Shown here one piece after another: positions 39,917 to 48,945 of a DNA stretch of 64,000 nucleotides; the stretch's first letter is position 1, and every line of letters begins with the position of its first letter. The notes beneath the pieces were generated by a model. The model did no database searches. It was not told the origin of the DNA and saw only the letters and a program-made list of their open reading frames with translations. This DNA is from Geothrix sp. 21YS21S-2. GTDB lineage: Bacteria; Acidobacteriota; Holophagae; Holophagales; Holophagaceae. The position numbers and the translations under genes were made by a program. The stretch spans positions 2,452,001 to 2,516,000 of the forward strand of contig NZ_CP132910.1 of NCBI RefSeq assembly GCF_030846775.1, written 5' to 3'.

Positions 39917-40354
39917 ATGGTCAAGCGGTCGCTCCTTCTGGGCCAACTCAAGGCGAGGTTCCGGCAAGCGCCGGACCTTCCCTCCACCCTCCTCTCCCTG
40001 GAGCGGGCCGCGCTGGACCGTTCCGACCGCCTGGACGCGGATGGGTTCCTGGACCTCTCGGATCCGGAGGTTGTCTACATCGATCCCTTCCTGGAGCAGC
40101 CCATCGCCGGCCTCGAGAACCTGCGAAGCTTCTACAGGCGGGTGATGACGCCCTCCGGCGAGGCCACCCCCGGTGAGATGTCCCATGCCAGGGTGCAGGC
40201 GCTGGGCGACACCGCCGTGATGACCTACACCTACCGGCGCAGGGATGGGGCCGGGCCGGCCTGGAACGCCACCGAGGTCTACCACAAGGGGAGGGAGGGC
40301 TGGCGCATCGTGCACACCCACTGGTCCTTTGGAAAGACGCAGGTGGCCTCGTGA
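39917..40354 (+). CDS. SnoaL/NTF2-like protein
   Basis: The 145-residue product fits the NTF2-like fold used by SnoaL and ketosteroid isomerase relatives: LDLSDPEVVYIDPFLEQPIA, GLENLRSFYRRVM, ALGDTAVMTYTYRRRDG and ending TEVYHKGREGWRIVHTHWSF. The role may be ligand binding or a minor enzyme activity; nothing more specific can be read. GGGAGG precedes ATG 39917. It is the first of three overlapping genes under a MarR-type operator and overlaps the next by 4 bases (GTGA). Confidence 0.78.
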   Translation: MVKRSLLLGQLKARFRQAPDLPSTLLSLERAALDRSDRLDADGFLDLSDPEVVYIDPFLEQPIAGLENLRSFYRRVMTPSGEATPGEMSHARVQALGDTAVMTYTYRRRDGAGPAWNATEVYHKGREGWRIVHTHWSFGKTQVAS

Positions 40355-40803
40355 TCGACAAGGGCTCCCTGCTGGACATCCTGGACCAGGCCGACACCGT
40401 CCTTCTGGCCACGGTGAGCGGTTCGGCCCCGCGCATGCGCGCCATGGTCAACCTTCGGCGGAAGGACCTCTTCCCGGGCCCGTCGGCGTGCGCGCGGGAT
40501 GCGGGGTTCGACGTGTATTTCTGCACGTCGGCCGCGTCAGGCAAGATCCGGGAACTGCGGGCGAATCCCGCGGCCGCGGCCTATTTCGCCCTTCCGCACC
40601 TCGGTCGCGGCGTGATGCTCTCCGGCGTGGCGGAGATCCTTGAATCCCCGGACCTCAAGCGGGCGCTGTGGGACGACAGCTGGAGGAGGTACTGGCCCGA
40701 CGGACCTTCCGATTCCGACTGCGTCGTCGTCAGGCTTGCCGCCGAGACGGCCACCGGCTGGTCCGGGACGGAAACCTTCCACCTGGACCTTCGATCCCTA
40801 TGA
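40351..40803 (+). CDS. Pyridoxamine 5-phosphate oxidase-family (flavin-binding) protein
   Basis: The 150-residue product resembles the small split-barrel flavoproteins of the PNPOx/general stress protein group: LDQADTVLLATVSGSAPRMR, FDVYFCTSAASGKIRELRAN, AAAYFALPHLGRGVMLSGVA and RALWDDSWRRYWPDGPSD. Such proteins often bind FMN or F420 and may reduce small molecules. The start is GTG 40351, overlapping the previous stop; the stop overlaps the MarR ATG. This tight coupling suggests that the oxidoreductase and NTF2-like protein act on the compound sensed by MarR. Confidence 0.8.
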   Translation: MIDKGSLLDILDQADTVLLATVSGSAPRMRAMVNLRRKDLFPGPSACARDAGFDVYFCTSAASGKIRELRANPAAAAYFALPHLGRGVMLSGVAEILESPDLKRALWDDSWRRYWPDGPSDSDCVVVRLAAETATGWSGTETFHLDLRSL

Positions 40804-41231
40804 CCGGGCATCGGCGAGGCGGCTTTCTCATCGCGAAGATCCATCGGATCGGCGGGCGCATCTTCGCCCGGATGCTGCGCGAGCGGGGAATCGAGCTGGA
40901 TCCCGCGCACGGGCGCGTGCTGTTCGTGCTGTGGGAGGAGGGCCCGATGACGATTTTCGAGCTGGCCAAACGCGTCTCCCTCGGGAAATCGACCCTGACC
41001 CATACGGTCGACCGGCTGGAAGCGGCCGGCCAGATCGTCCGGGTGCGCAGTGCCGAGGACCGCCGGAAGGTGATGGTGGAATTGACCCCGGGGAACCAGG
41101 AGCTCCAGGCGCTCTACGGCACGGTTTCACAGGAGATGACCGACCTCTTCTACGGCGGGTTCTCCGAGGAGGAGGCCGACCGGTTCGACGCCCACCTGGG
41201 CCGCGTGCTCGCCAACCTGGAGCGGGCTTGA
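40800..41231 (+). CDS. MarR-family transcriptional regulator
   Basis: The 143-residue winged-helix regulator has the expected helices and wing: GRVLFVLWEEGPMTIFELAK, RVSLGKSTLTHTVDRLEAAG (recognition helix region) and IVRVRSAEDRRKVMVELTPG (wing). ATG 40800 overlaps the preceding TGA. The dimeric protein probably binds the palindrome at 39869-39886 and represses its own operon until a small ligand releases it; ligand unknown. The OLD-family gene starts 31 bases downstream on the same strand but probably belongs to another unit. Confidence 0.88.
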   Translation: MTGHRRGGFLIAKIHRIGGRIFARMLRERGIELDPAHGRVLFVLWEEGPMTIFELAKRVSLGKSTLTHTVDRLEAAGQIVRVRSAEDRRKVMVELTPGNQELQALYGTVSQEMTDLFYGGFSEEEADRFDAHLGRVLANLERA

Positions 41232-41262
41232 TTCCTGCCCGCGCCTGGGCCATCCTCCCTAG

Positions 41263-42909
41263 ATGCAGCTGACAGGTCTGGAGATCGTGAACTTCCGCGG
41301 CATCGCGCGCCTGCGGCTGGAGGTGGAGCCCGACGCCACGGTGCTCTTCGGGGAGAACGCCTGGGGCAAGACCAGCCTGGTGGAGGCCCTGCAGAGCACG
41401 CTCGGGGAGCGGCCCCTGACGGAGGAGGACTTCCACCGCCTGGCCAACGACCGCACCACCATCGCCAGGCGCATGAGCATCACCCTGACCTTCAGGGGAG
41501 ACCCGCATCCGGAGCTGGAACCGGCCGCATGGCGCGACGGGGCGGGCGCGGCGCGCCTGGTGCTCCAGTGGAGCGGGCGGCGGCTGGACCGGGGGCGGGC
41601 CAAGGTCCGCCGGCTCTTCCTGGATGCCCAGGGCCGGGAGATCCCGCTTCCGGAGGGGGAGGCGGCGCGGCTGGCGGACCGGGTCCGCCGGGACCACCCC
41701 CTTTTCGTCTTCCGGGAGCTGCGCCTGGCGGACGGGATCCTGGCCCCGGCCCTGGCCACCGGCCAGGCCATGCACGAGGATCCCGAAAAGGCCGTGGGGC
41801 GGGTGTTCGAGCGGCTGCTCTCCGTGCCCCATCAGGTGCACCCCAGCGAGTTGGCCCGGGGCCTGGAGGCCCTGAGGCGGGTGGCGGAACACCGTCCGGA
41901 GCTCTTCCAGGGCCTCCAGCCGGCCGGAGAGGCCCCGTTCCGCCGGGCCCTGGACATCGCGGAGGCACCCCTGGGCTTCCAGGGCGGGGACGCCCTGGCG
42001 GACCTGGCCCGGCACGCCGGGGCGGGCATGCGGCAGGTGGTCCTCCTGACCCTGGTGGGGGCCCTGCTCCAGGCGGAGGCCGGGGCCTCCCTGGGCAGGG
42101 GCGCCCGGCCCATCCTGGTGCTGGAGGATCCCGAGACCCACCTGCACCCCATCCAGTTGGCCACCGCCTTGAACGTGGTGTCCCAGCTCCCGGTGCAGAA
42201 GCTGATCACCAGCGCCAGCGGAGCGCTCATGGCCGGCTTCCCCATGCGGGCCCTGCGCCGCCTGGTGCGCCGCAACAACGACACCGCGGTCTTCCCGGAC
42301 CCCGACGGACCCGCCCTGGGCCCCACCGAGATGCGCCGGGTGGCCTTCCATGTGCGCACCCACAATGCCGACAGTCTCTTCGCCCGGGTCTGGCTCCTGG
42401 TGGAGGGGGAGACCGAGGCCTGGCTCCTGCCGGAACTGGCCCGGGTCTGGGGCCTCAACTTCCCGCTGGAGGGGATCCACTGCGTGCCCTTCGCCCAGGC
42501 GGGGCTGGCCCCCCTCCTGGCCTTCGCCGACCGCTTCGGCCTGCCGTGGCACCTCATCGCGGACGGGGACGAGGCCGGCCGCCACTACGTGGCCCGGGCC
42601 CGGAAGCTCCTCAAGGGCCGGCCCGAGGCCCGGTTCATCACCGCCCTGGCGGATCCCGACCTGGAGCACTTCCTCTGGCGCGAAGGCTACGAGGGCGTGT
42701 TCCGGGGCGCCGCGGGCCCGGTGGAGCCGGAGGCCCCGGCCTCGGTGGTGATCCGCCAGGCGCTGCGCGCCTTCTCGAAGCCCGGCATGGCCCTGGAAGT
42801 GGCGGAGGAAGCCGGCAAGCGCGGCCCCTCCGGCATTCCGGCCCCCCTGGCGAAACTCTTCCGCAACCTGCGGGACAGGGCCATGCCCGCCGGGGGCGCG
42901 GCGGGGTGA
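41263..42909 (+). CDS. OLD-family ATPase-TOPRIM nuclease
   Basis: This 548-residue protein combines an SMC/RecF-type ATPase with a TOPRIM nuclease domain, as in overcoming-lysogenisation-defect (OLD) proteins and the YbjD group. Visible motifs: LEIVNFRGIARLRLEVEP at the start, Walker A FGENAWGKTS (residues 29-38), Walker B ILVLEDPETHLHP, and TOPRIM acidic clusters VEGETEAWLLPEL, LIADGDEAGRHY and DPDLEHFLW. OLD nucleases are linked to anti-phage defence in several bacteria; some work alone and others with a UvrD-like helicase (Gabija). No helicase gene is next to it, so it looks like a stand-alone form. The start is ATG 41263, just before the conserved N-terminal strand. Confidence 0.87.
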   Translation: MQLTGLEIVNFRGIARLRLEVEPDATVLFGENAWGKTSLVEALQSTLGERPLTEEDFHRLANDRTTIARRMSITLTFRGDPHPELEPAAWRDGAGAARLVLQWSGRRLDRGRAKVRRLFLDAQGREIPLPEGEAARLADRVRRDHPLFVFRELRLADGILAPALATGQAMHEDPEKAVGRVFERLLSVPHQVHPSELARGLEALRRVAEHRPELFQGLQPAGEAPFRRALDIAEAPLGFQGGDALADLARHAGAGMRQVVLLTLVGALLQAEAGASLGRGARPILVLEDPETHLHPIQLATALNVVSQLPVQKLITSASGALMAGFPMRALRRLVRRNNDTAVFPDPDGPALGPTEMRRVAFHVRTHNADSLFARVWLLVEGETEAWLLPELARVWGLNFPLEGIHCVPFAQAGLAPLLAFADRFGLPWHLIADGDEAGRHYVARARKLLKGRPEARFITALADPDLEHFLWREGYEGVFRGAAGPVEPEAPASVVIRQALRAFSKPGMALEVAEEAGKRGPSGIPAPLAKLFRNLRDRAMPAGGAAG

Positions 42910-42918
42910 CCGAACGAA

Positions 42919-42939
42919 AGACCGCCCTTGCGGCGGTCT
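42919..42939 (+). terminator. Hairpin after the OLD-family gene
   Basis: Perfect 8-base arms (42919-42926 and 42932-42939) with a CTTGC loop begin 10 bases after the stop. The next 20 bases are AT-richer than average but lack a true T-run. It probably separates the OLD gene from the protease gene. Confidence 0.5.
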
Positions 42940-43091
42940 GACAAAGCCTTAAATTACTTGCGTTCTTCTTGCATTCCGTTTCCAGGCCCACACGGTCTCC
43001 GCTCCCCCCGCCGTCCCGGGGGCCGGTGATCCGTGTGCGCTCACCCTGGCGATTCATTCCCCCCGCGGTCCTGAAGGGAGGCCTTGAAGCC

Positions 43092-46000
43092 ATGCCGAAC
43101 GTCAAGCTGATCATCCCCAATCCGCCAGGCACTCCGCTGGCGCATCTCAGGCACCTGGCCGGCACGGCGGTGTCGGACCAGCGCTCCCTTGGGGCGCATT
43201 TCACCCTGGCGGATCTGGGGATTCCACTCGGAGGGCCGGGCGATGCCTGGGACGTGGCGCATGAAGCGGCCCTCCAGATGCAGAGGCGGTTCCTCGAACC
43301 GGACGTGTCCGCGGGGTTTCCGGAACCCTCCGATCCCGCCGGGACCCGTGAGGCGCTGGCCGAGGAGGACGGCAGGGCCCACGATCAGGTGGAGGGCCCG
43401 CTCAAGGGTCCCGGTTTCGGCTGGCACCGGTTGCCGGACTACGCCCAGCTGGAGGCGGCCCGCCTGGACGCCAATGCCGGCCATCCCTCCGAGACCCGCG
43501 TCGCCATCTGCGATGTGGGCTTCGACCTGGAGCACGAGGCCTTCCCCAGGGACCGGGTCCAGTACGCCCGGAACTTCCTGCCCGACGCCGCCCCCGCCAA
43601 TGTCCGGGACCGGGACGTCCACGGGCTCCTGAAGAACCCCGGCCACGGGACGGGGACGATGGGGATCCTGGCCGCGGGGAAGCTCGGGCCGGACATCGTC
43701 TCGGCCGAGCCCGCAGGGCTGGAATTCTTCCTGGGCGCCGCGCCGGATGCCTTCGTGGTTCCGCTGCGCATCGCCACTTCGGTGGTGCTCTTCAGCGTCT
43801 CCAGCTTCGTGGAGGCGATGGAGTACCTGCTGGATCTCGACGCGCGGGGGATCCACACCGATGTCGTCTCCATGAGCATGGGGGGCGTAGGCAGCGCGGC
43901 CTGGGCCGACGTGGTGAACCGCGCCTACGCCCGGGGGATCCTCGTCGTCACGGCGGCGGGCAACAACGTCCCCCTGGGCCTCGGCCTTCACAGCCCCACG
44001 AGCACGGTGTTTCCCGCGCGGTTCAACCGGGTGGTCTCCGCCACCGGCGTCACGGCCGGGTTCGCCCCCTACGCCACCATCACCGATCTGAAGATGCGCG
44101 GGAACTACGGTCCGCCCAGCAAGATGCGCACGGCCATCGCGGCCTACACGCCGAATTCCCCCTGGGCCTTCTACCGGAACGACCGCAGGATCGATCTGGA
44201 CGGGCAGGGCACCTCCTCCGCGACGCCCCAGGTGGCGGGGGCCGCGGCGCTGTACCTCCGCAAGCACAAGGGGGCCATGGCCGGCTGGGAGCCCTGGCAG
44301 GTGGCCGAGGCCACGCGCCGGGCGCTCTTCCGGAGCGCGCGCCGCACCCATCCCGTGACCGGGGCGCCCCTGCTGGATTGCGATACGTACTTCGGCGCCG
44401 GCCTCCTCGCGGCCCTGGACGCGCTGCAGTGCGCTCCCGAGCAGCCCGGGGCCCCCGAACCCGAGGATTCCGTCTTCCTGCCCGCCCTGGACGTCCTCTT
44501 CGGGAACGCAGGGCAGCCGCTGGCGGGCTGGGAGGGCGAGGACGCGTTCCGGAAGATGCTCTGGCTGGAGACGGTCCAGCTGATCCACCGGGATCCCCAG
44601 GTCGAAGCCGCCGTGGCCGACCCCGACAGCGGTTCCATGAGCGGGGAGGAGCAGGCGAACCTCCGGAAGGCGATCCTCGACAGTCCGGAGGCCTCGGCCA
44701 CCCTGAAGCGGTTCATCGACGCCGGCTACCGGTCCCCCCTGCGCACCCTCCCGCGCAGGCCCATCGACCCGCCTCCCCCGGTCCGGGAGGAGGATCCGCC
44801 GCCCCCCCAGGCCAGGCGGCTCCAGGCCTACGCCTTCGACCCGAGCCTTTCCGGGAGGTTCGAGAGCTTCGGCTTCAACAAGGTCTCCCTCGACGTTCCC
44901 TGGGAGAAGCTGGACCCGGGCCCCTGCGGGGAGTACCTCGCCGTCATCGACCACGACCCCGCCACGGGCTGCTTCTACCCGCCGGTGAACCTGGACCACC
45001 CGCATCTGCTCGCCTCCGAGGGCCTTCCGCAGTCTCCCGGCAATCCCCAGTTCCACCAGCAGATGGTCTACGCGGTGGCCATGCGCACCATCCGGAATTT
45101 CGAGATGGCCCTGGGGCGCCGCGTCCAGTGGTCTCCCCGGATGCGGCCGGGAAGCCCCGACGACAGCGCCTTCGTCCAGCGCCTCCATGTGCATCCCCAC
45201 GCGCTGCGGGAGCAGAACGCCTACTACCATCCCGGCAAGAAGGCCCTGCTCTTCGGCTACTTCCCGGCCGAACCCGCGGATCCCCAGGAGCTCTACACGG
45301 GCGGCATAACCTTTTCGTGCCTGTCCCAGGACATCATCGCCCACGAAACCACCCACGCCATCCTCGACGGCATCTACCGCCGGTTCAACAACCCTACCAA
45401 CCCGGACCAGCTGGCCTTCCACGAGGGCTTCGCCGACCTGGTCGCGCTGCTCCAGCACTTCACCATCGCGAGCGTGGTCGAGTCGCAGGTCCGCAGGGTC
45501 CGCGGCGATCTGAAGGTGGGCAACGCGCTGATGGAGATGGCCCGGGAGTTCGGGGAGGCGACCGGGATGCACGGCGCCCTCCGCACCGCCATCGGCGGCG
45601 GCGCCGATCCGGCCACGGGAAGGCCGGACTACCTCGCCCTCGGCAATACGACGGAGATCCACGACCGGGGCGCGATCCTCGTGGCGGCCGTGTTTGACGC
45701 CTTCCTGAAGATCTACGACGCCAAGACCGCCGACCTCCGCCGCATCGCCACGGGCGGGACCGGCCTCCTGCCCGGCGGCGAGATATCGGCGGATCTCGTG
45801 AGGCGCTTCGCTGGGGAGGCCACGGCCCTCGCCTCCCAGTTCCTGCAGATGTGCATCCGCGCCCTGGACTACTGCCCCCCGGTCGACCTCACGTTCGCCG
45901 ACTACCTCCGGGCCCTGATCACCGCGGACCACGACCTGCTGCCTTCGGATCCCTGGGGCTACCGGATCGCCATCGCCGAAAGCTTCCGCCAGCGGGCCAT

Positions 46001-46646
46001 CTTCCCGGCCAACGTGATCACCTTCGGCGAGGAGACCCTCCTCTGGCACCGCCCGAAGGGGAACTGCGTCAGCCGGATGTTCCAGTCGGCGGGGCAGCAG
46101 CTGGAACTTCTCGCCACCCACCTCCTCCACCTGGATCCGGGGCCCGCCCAGGAGGGCGTTCCCCGCCCCGGGGCCCGGCGGCGGATGTTCAAGCTCGCCC
46201 GCGGCGCCCGGGCGACCCTCCACAACCGGATGCGGGACCATATCCTGGCGCTTCCGGCCGCGGAGCGGGAGGAGATCTCCCGCGAGCTCGGCCTCGACCT
46301 GGGCGGCGAGGCTCCGGTTTTCGAGGTGCACACCGCCACCATCGCCGAACGGCAGGGGCCGGACGGTCGCATGCTCCGGCAGTTCGTCCTGACCTTCCTG
46401 CAGGGGAGGACGTCCGTCGAGGACGGGGTCGAGATCGAGCTCTGGAGCGGCGCGACCGTGCTCCTGGACCGCCACGACCGCTCCGTGCGCTACATCATCA
46501 CCAAGAGCGCCCACAGCCCGGAGCGCGCAGCCCGGAACCGGGCCTTCGCCCTCGCGGAAGCCGCCCGGAACAACCCCTACTTCGCCACCTCGGCCGATCA
46601 GCGCTTCGCCCTGATCCACGCCGCGGGGAGGATCCGCCATGACTGA
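43092..46646 (+). CDS. Cytoplasmic double protease: subtilisin (S8) plus HExxH metallopeptidase domain
   Basis: This 1184-residue protein lacks a signal peptide. Its first half is a subtilase with a full triad: Asp141 (VAICDVGFDLEHEAF), His185 (NPGHGTGTMGILAAG) and Ser375 (GQGTSSATPQVAGAAALYL). A proline-rich linker near 555-575 (PIDPPPPVREEDPPPP) leads to a second catalytic-looking domain with zinc motif IIAHETTHAILDG (His751, Glu752, His755) and HEGFADLVALLQH, where Glu778 may be the third ligand. The last 200 residues resemble nothing I know. GGGAGG lies 10 bases before ATG 43092. It overlaps the MBL gene by 8 bases, so the products probably act together. Two protease types in one cytoplasmic chain is unusual; a defence or self-processing role is inference. 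Confidence 0.85.
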   Translation: MPNVKLIIPNPPGTPLAHLRHLAGTAVSDQRSLGAHFTLADLGIPLGGPGDAWDVAHEAALQMQRRFLEPDVSAGFPEPSDPAGTREALAEEDGRAHDQVEGPLKGPGFGWHRLPDYAQLEAARLDANAGHPSETRVAICDVGFDLEHEAFPRDRVQYARNFLPDAAPANVRDRDVHGLLKNPGHGTGTMGILAAGKLGPDIVSAEPAGLEFFLGAAPDAFVVPLRIATSVVLFSVSSFVEAMEYLLDLDARGIHTDVVSMSMGGVGSAAWADVVNRAYARGILVVTAAGNNVPLGLGLHSPTSTVFPARFNRVVSATGVTAGFAPYATITDLKMRGNYGPPSKMRTAIAAYTPNSPWAFYRNDRRIDLDGQGTSSATPQVAGAAALYLRKHKGAMAGWEPWQVAEATRRALFRSARRTHPVTGAPLLDCDTYFGAGLLAALDALQCAPEQPGAPEPEDSVFLPALDVLFGNAGQPLAGWEGEDAFRKMLWLETVQLIHRDPQVEAAVADPDSGSMSGEEQANLRKAILDSPEASATLKRFIDAGYRSPLRTLPRRPIDPPPPVREEDPPPPQARRLQAYAFDPSLSGRFESFGFNKVSLDVPWEKLDPGPCGEYLAVIDHDPATGCFYPPVNLDHPHLLASEGLPQSPGNPQFHQQMVYAVAMRTIRNFEMALGRRVQWSPRMRPGSPDDSAFVQRLHVHPHALREQNAYYHPGKKALLFGYFPAEPADPQELYTGGITFSCLSQDIIAHETTHAILDGIYRRFNNPTNPDQLAFHEGFADLVALLQHFTIASVVESQVRRVRGDLKVGNALMEMAREFGEATGMHGALRTAIGGGADPATGRPDYLALGNTTEIHDRGAILVAAVFDAFLKIYDAKTADLRRIATGGTGLLPGGEISADLVRRFAGEATALASQFLQMCIRALDYCPPVDLTFADYLRALITADHDLLPSDPWGYRIAIAESFRQRAIFPANVITFGEETLLWHRPKGNCVSRMFQSAGQQLELLATHLLHLDPGPAQEGVPRPGARRRMFKLARGARATLHNRMRDHILALPAAEREEISRELGLDLGGEAPVFEVHTATIAERQGPDGRMLRQFVLTFLQGRTSVEDGVEIELWSGATVLLDRHDRSVRYIITKSAHSPERAARNRAFALAEAARNNPYFATSADQRFALIHAAGRIRHD

Positions 46647-47883
46647 CCCCGAAGTCACCGTCCGCATGTACTGCACGGGCCTGGGCGACTGCCACCTCCT
46701 GACGTTCAGGACGGCCCGCCGGACCAGCCATGTCCTCATCGACTGCGGCTACTTCCCCGGTTCGCCCTTCCCCGGCGTCGGGATCGACGAGATCGTCCAG
46801 GATATCGCAGCCGTCACGGAGAACCGCCTGGACGCCATCGTGGTCACCCACGAGCACCAGGACCACCTGCAGGGCTTCGCCGACGAGGCCGGCCGGTTCG
46901 AGGCCATGGAGAAGTCCGAGCTGTGGATGGCCTGGACCGAGAAGCCGGGCCAGAAGATCGTGCCCTCCTCCCGTACCCTGGCGGCCCTGGAGGCCGCGGC
47001 CCGGGGCCTGGCCGCCAGCGCCGACCCCGAGGCGAGCCGCACCGGGGGGGCCGTCCAGGAGATGCTCGGTTTCTCCCAGGGGACTGCGAGGACCTTCGAC
47101 ACGGTTAAGGGCTGGTTCCCCGCGGCCTCGAGGAAGTACTGGAAACCGGGTGATGTCCTCGAACCCGACTGGCTTCCGGGGGTCCGGGTCCACGTCCTCG
47201 GCCCCCCCGCCGACCTGGCGATGCTGCACAAGAAGACCGGTACGAAGGGCACCCAGATGTATGAGCTGGCGGCCGATCCCTTCGGCTTCGCGGCGGCGGC
47301 GCTCGACGTATCCGAGCCGGGCACGCTGTCGCCCTTCGATGCCAAGTATGCCCGTGCGAAGCTGCCGGATCCCGTCGCCGGCCTCTACGAGGAGGCCTGG
47401 CGCCGCATCGACTCGGACTGGCTCCTGAGCGCCTCGCGTCTGGCGCTCCAGTTGGACACCTACACCAACAACACGAGCCTGGTACTGGCCTTCGAGCTGA
47501 AGGCCTCCGGCCGGGTGCTGCTCTTCGTGGGGGACGCCCAGATCGGCAACTGGCTGTCCTGGCCGTCGGTGAGGTTCACGGATCCCAAGGGCCGCGAGCT
47601 GGACGTCACCTCCGCGGACCTGCTCTCCCGCACCGTCTTCTACAAGGTGGGCCACCACGGGAGCCACAACGCGACCCTGGTCGAAGGCGGCCTCTCCGGG
47701 ATGACCAGCGGGGACCTCCACGCCGCGATCCCCACGAACGCGGCCTGGGCCCAGAGCGCCAAGAACTGGGTGATGCCCAACGCGAACCTGCTCAAGGCCC
47801 TGAACCGCAAATGCGCCAAACCCGTGATGCGAGCCGACAAGCCGGTCAATAAACAGGATCCCTGCATCCAGTTCACGCTCTAG
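46639..47883 (+). CDS. ComEC-type metallo-beta-lactamase-fold protein, partner of the double protease
   Basis: The 414-residue MBL-fold hydrolase has the metal motif IVVTHEHQDHLQGF (His71, His73, Asp75, His76), a later ligand region in RVLLFVGDAQIGNW and YKVGHHGSHNATL (His339). These forms resemble the C-terminal MBL domain of ComEC and related phosphodiesterases or nucleases rather than true beta-lactamases. No signal or membrane segment is seen, so the protein should be cytoplasmic. Its ATG lies inside the end of the protease gene, with GGAGG about 8 bases upstream, so translation is coupled. The substrate could be a nucleic acid or nucleotide; that is inference. Confidence 0.85.
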   Translation: MTDPEVTVRMYCTGLGDCHLLTFRTARRTSHVLIDCGYFPGSPFPGVGIDEIVQDIAAVTENRLDAIVVTHEHQDHLQGFADEAGRFEAMEKSELWMAWTEKPGQKIVPSSRTLAALEAAARGLAASADPEASRTGGAVQEMLGFSQGTARTFDTVKGWFPAASRKYWKPGDVLEPDWLPGVRVHVLGPPADLAMLHKKTGTKGTQMYELAADPFGFAAAALDVSEPGTLSPFDAKYARAKLPDPVAGLYEEAWRRIDSDWLLSASRLALQLDTYTNNTSLVLAFELKASGRVLLFVGDAQIGNWLSWPSVRFTDPKGRELDVTSADLLSRTVFYKVGHHGSHNATLVEGGLSGMTSGDLHAAIPTNAAWAQSAKNWVMPNANLLKALNRKCAKPVMRADKPVNKQDPCIQFTL

Positions 47884-47913
47884 AAGCTGTCCCCGCCTTC
47901 GGGCCGGTCCGCT

Positions 47914-48762
47914 TCACGGTCGTTCAAGGAGCAGTTCCAGGTGCCTCCTGGCCGTCAGGGGATGCCTCACCTGTCGCGGCGAGAAGCCGACCCGCGCCCG
48001 CATGGCATCCGTGAAATGGGCATGGGAAGAGAAACCCGCCTGGCACGCGATGGCCCCGATCGACAGCCTGGGACCTGCGCGCATCAGGTCGAGGGCCTTC
48101 GCCAGTTTCAGGCGCAGCGAATACTCGCGGAAGGGCATTCCCAGATAGCCCGAGATGGCGCGGCTGAGCGAGCATGGCGTCAGCCCAACGGATTCAGCGA
48201 GAGCAGCCAGCGAGCGTGGTTCCGAAGCCTGGACAAGCTGCTCCAGCGCATCTTCCATCCTCCTTCTCAAGCGGCCGGGAAAAACCGGGGCAGGCGCATC
48301 CATGGAGCCGATGGACGCGATCAGGTCGAAGGCGACCAGCTCGCCCGAAAGGTCATCCATCGGCTGTGTCTCCAGGCTCTGCCAGCAATGGTGCGCGATG
48401 AGGGATGCCGCGGAGAGGGGCCTGATTCCGGGCCTGAGGGCTGGAGCAACCCTGGCGTCGGCAAGCGAGAAAAGGGTCGCCTCGATGGGAGCGCCTTCCA
48501 CGCTCGCCATGGAAAGGCATTCTCCAGGTTCGGCAACCAGGGCCATGCCTGGGAGCAGGAGTGCGCGCTTTCCCGATCGGCGGATTGCAAACCGTTTTCT
48601 TGGAAGAATCAAAATCCATTGGGATTCAGGCTGCGGCTCGCTGGACGGTTTGCCGGAGCAGCGCCATGCACCGGCAGTGAGCGAAAGGGTCTGGAGCGTG
48701 GGATGGAACGGCATGAGGATTTCGGCAAGAACGTGGAAGCGGGAAGCGCCGCCATGTTGCAC
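47914..48762 (-). CDS. AraC-family transcriptional regulator
   Basis: The C-terminal 100 residues hold two helix-turn-helix motifs of the AraC type: LAALAESVGLTPCSLSRAIS and IGAIACQAGFSSHAHFTDAM, followed by FSPRQVRHPL. The N-terminal part is a cupin-like sensor with no recognised ligand. Length is 282 residues from GTG 48762, which has GGGAG four bases upstream; ATG 48714 is an alternative. It converges on the MBL gene and is divergent from the TraB/GumN-like gene, which it may control. Confidence 0.85.
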   Translation of the reverse strand: MQHGGASRFHVLAEILMPFHPTLQTLSLTAGAWRCSGKPSSEPQPESQWILILPRKRFAIRRSGKRALLLPGMALVAEPGECLSMASVEGAPIEATLFSLADARVAPALRPGIRPLSAASLIAHHCWQSLETQPMDDLSGELVAFDLIASIGSMDAPAPVFPGRLRRRMEDALEQLVQASEPRSLAALAESVGLTPCSLSRAISGYLGMPFREYSLRLKLAKALDLMRAGPRLSIGAIACQAGFSSHAHFTDAMRARVGFSPRQVRHPLTARRHLELLLERP

Positions 48763-48945
48763 TCTACTCCCGTAAGGATCCCTCCCCCGGGGGTTTCTGC
48801 CACGGCTGGCCCGCCGCCCATCTTGCCCCAGCCGCCGATTCAGGGAAAGCTACATGACGAAGCCCTGCAATCGAAACCGACGTTGATCCTGCGAGGCCCC
48901 TTCCCTCTCGCGTTGAAACCGTTGATCACCATGGAGATTCCGCCG

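Noticed and set aside
43041-46739. 1232-codon minus-strand open frame
   Set aside because: It is a shadow of the double-protease gene, which has two full sets of catalytic motifs.
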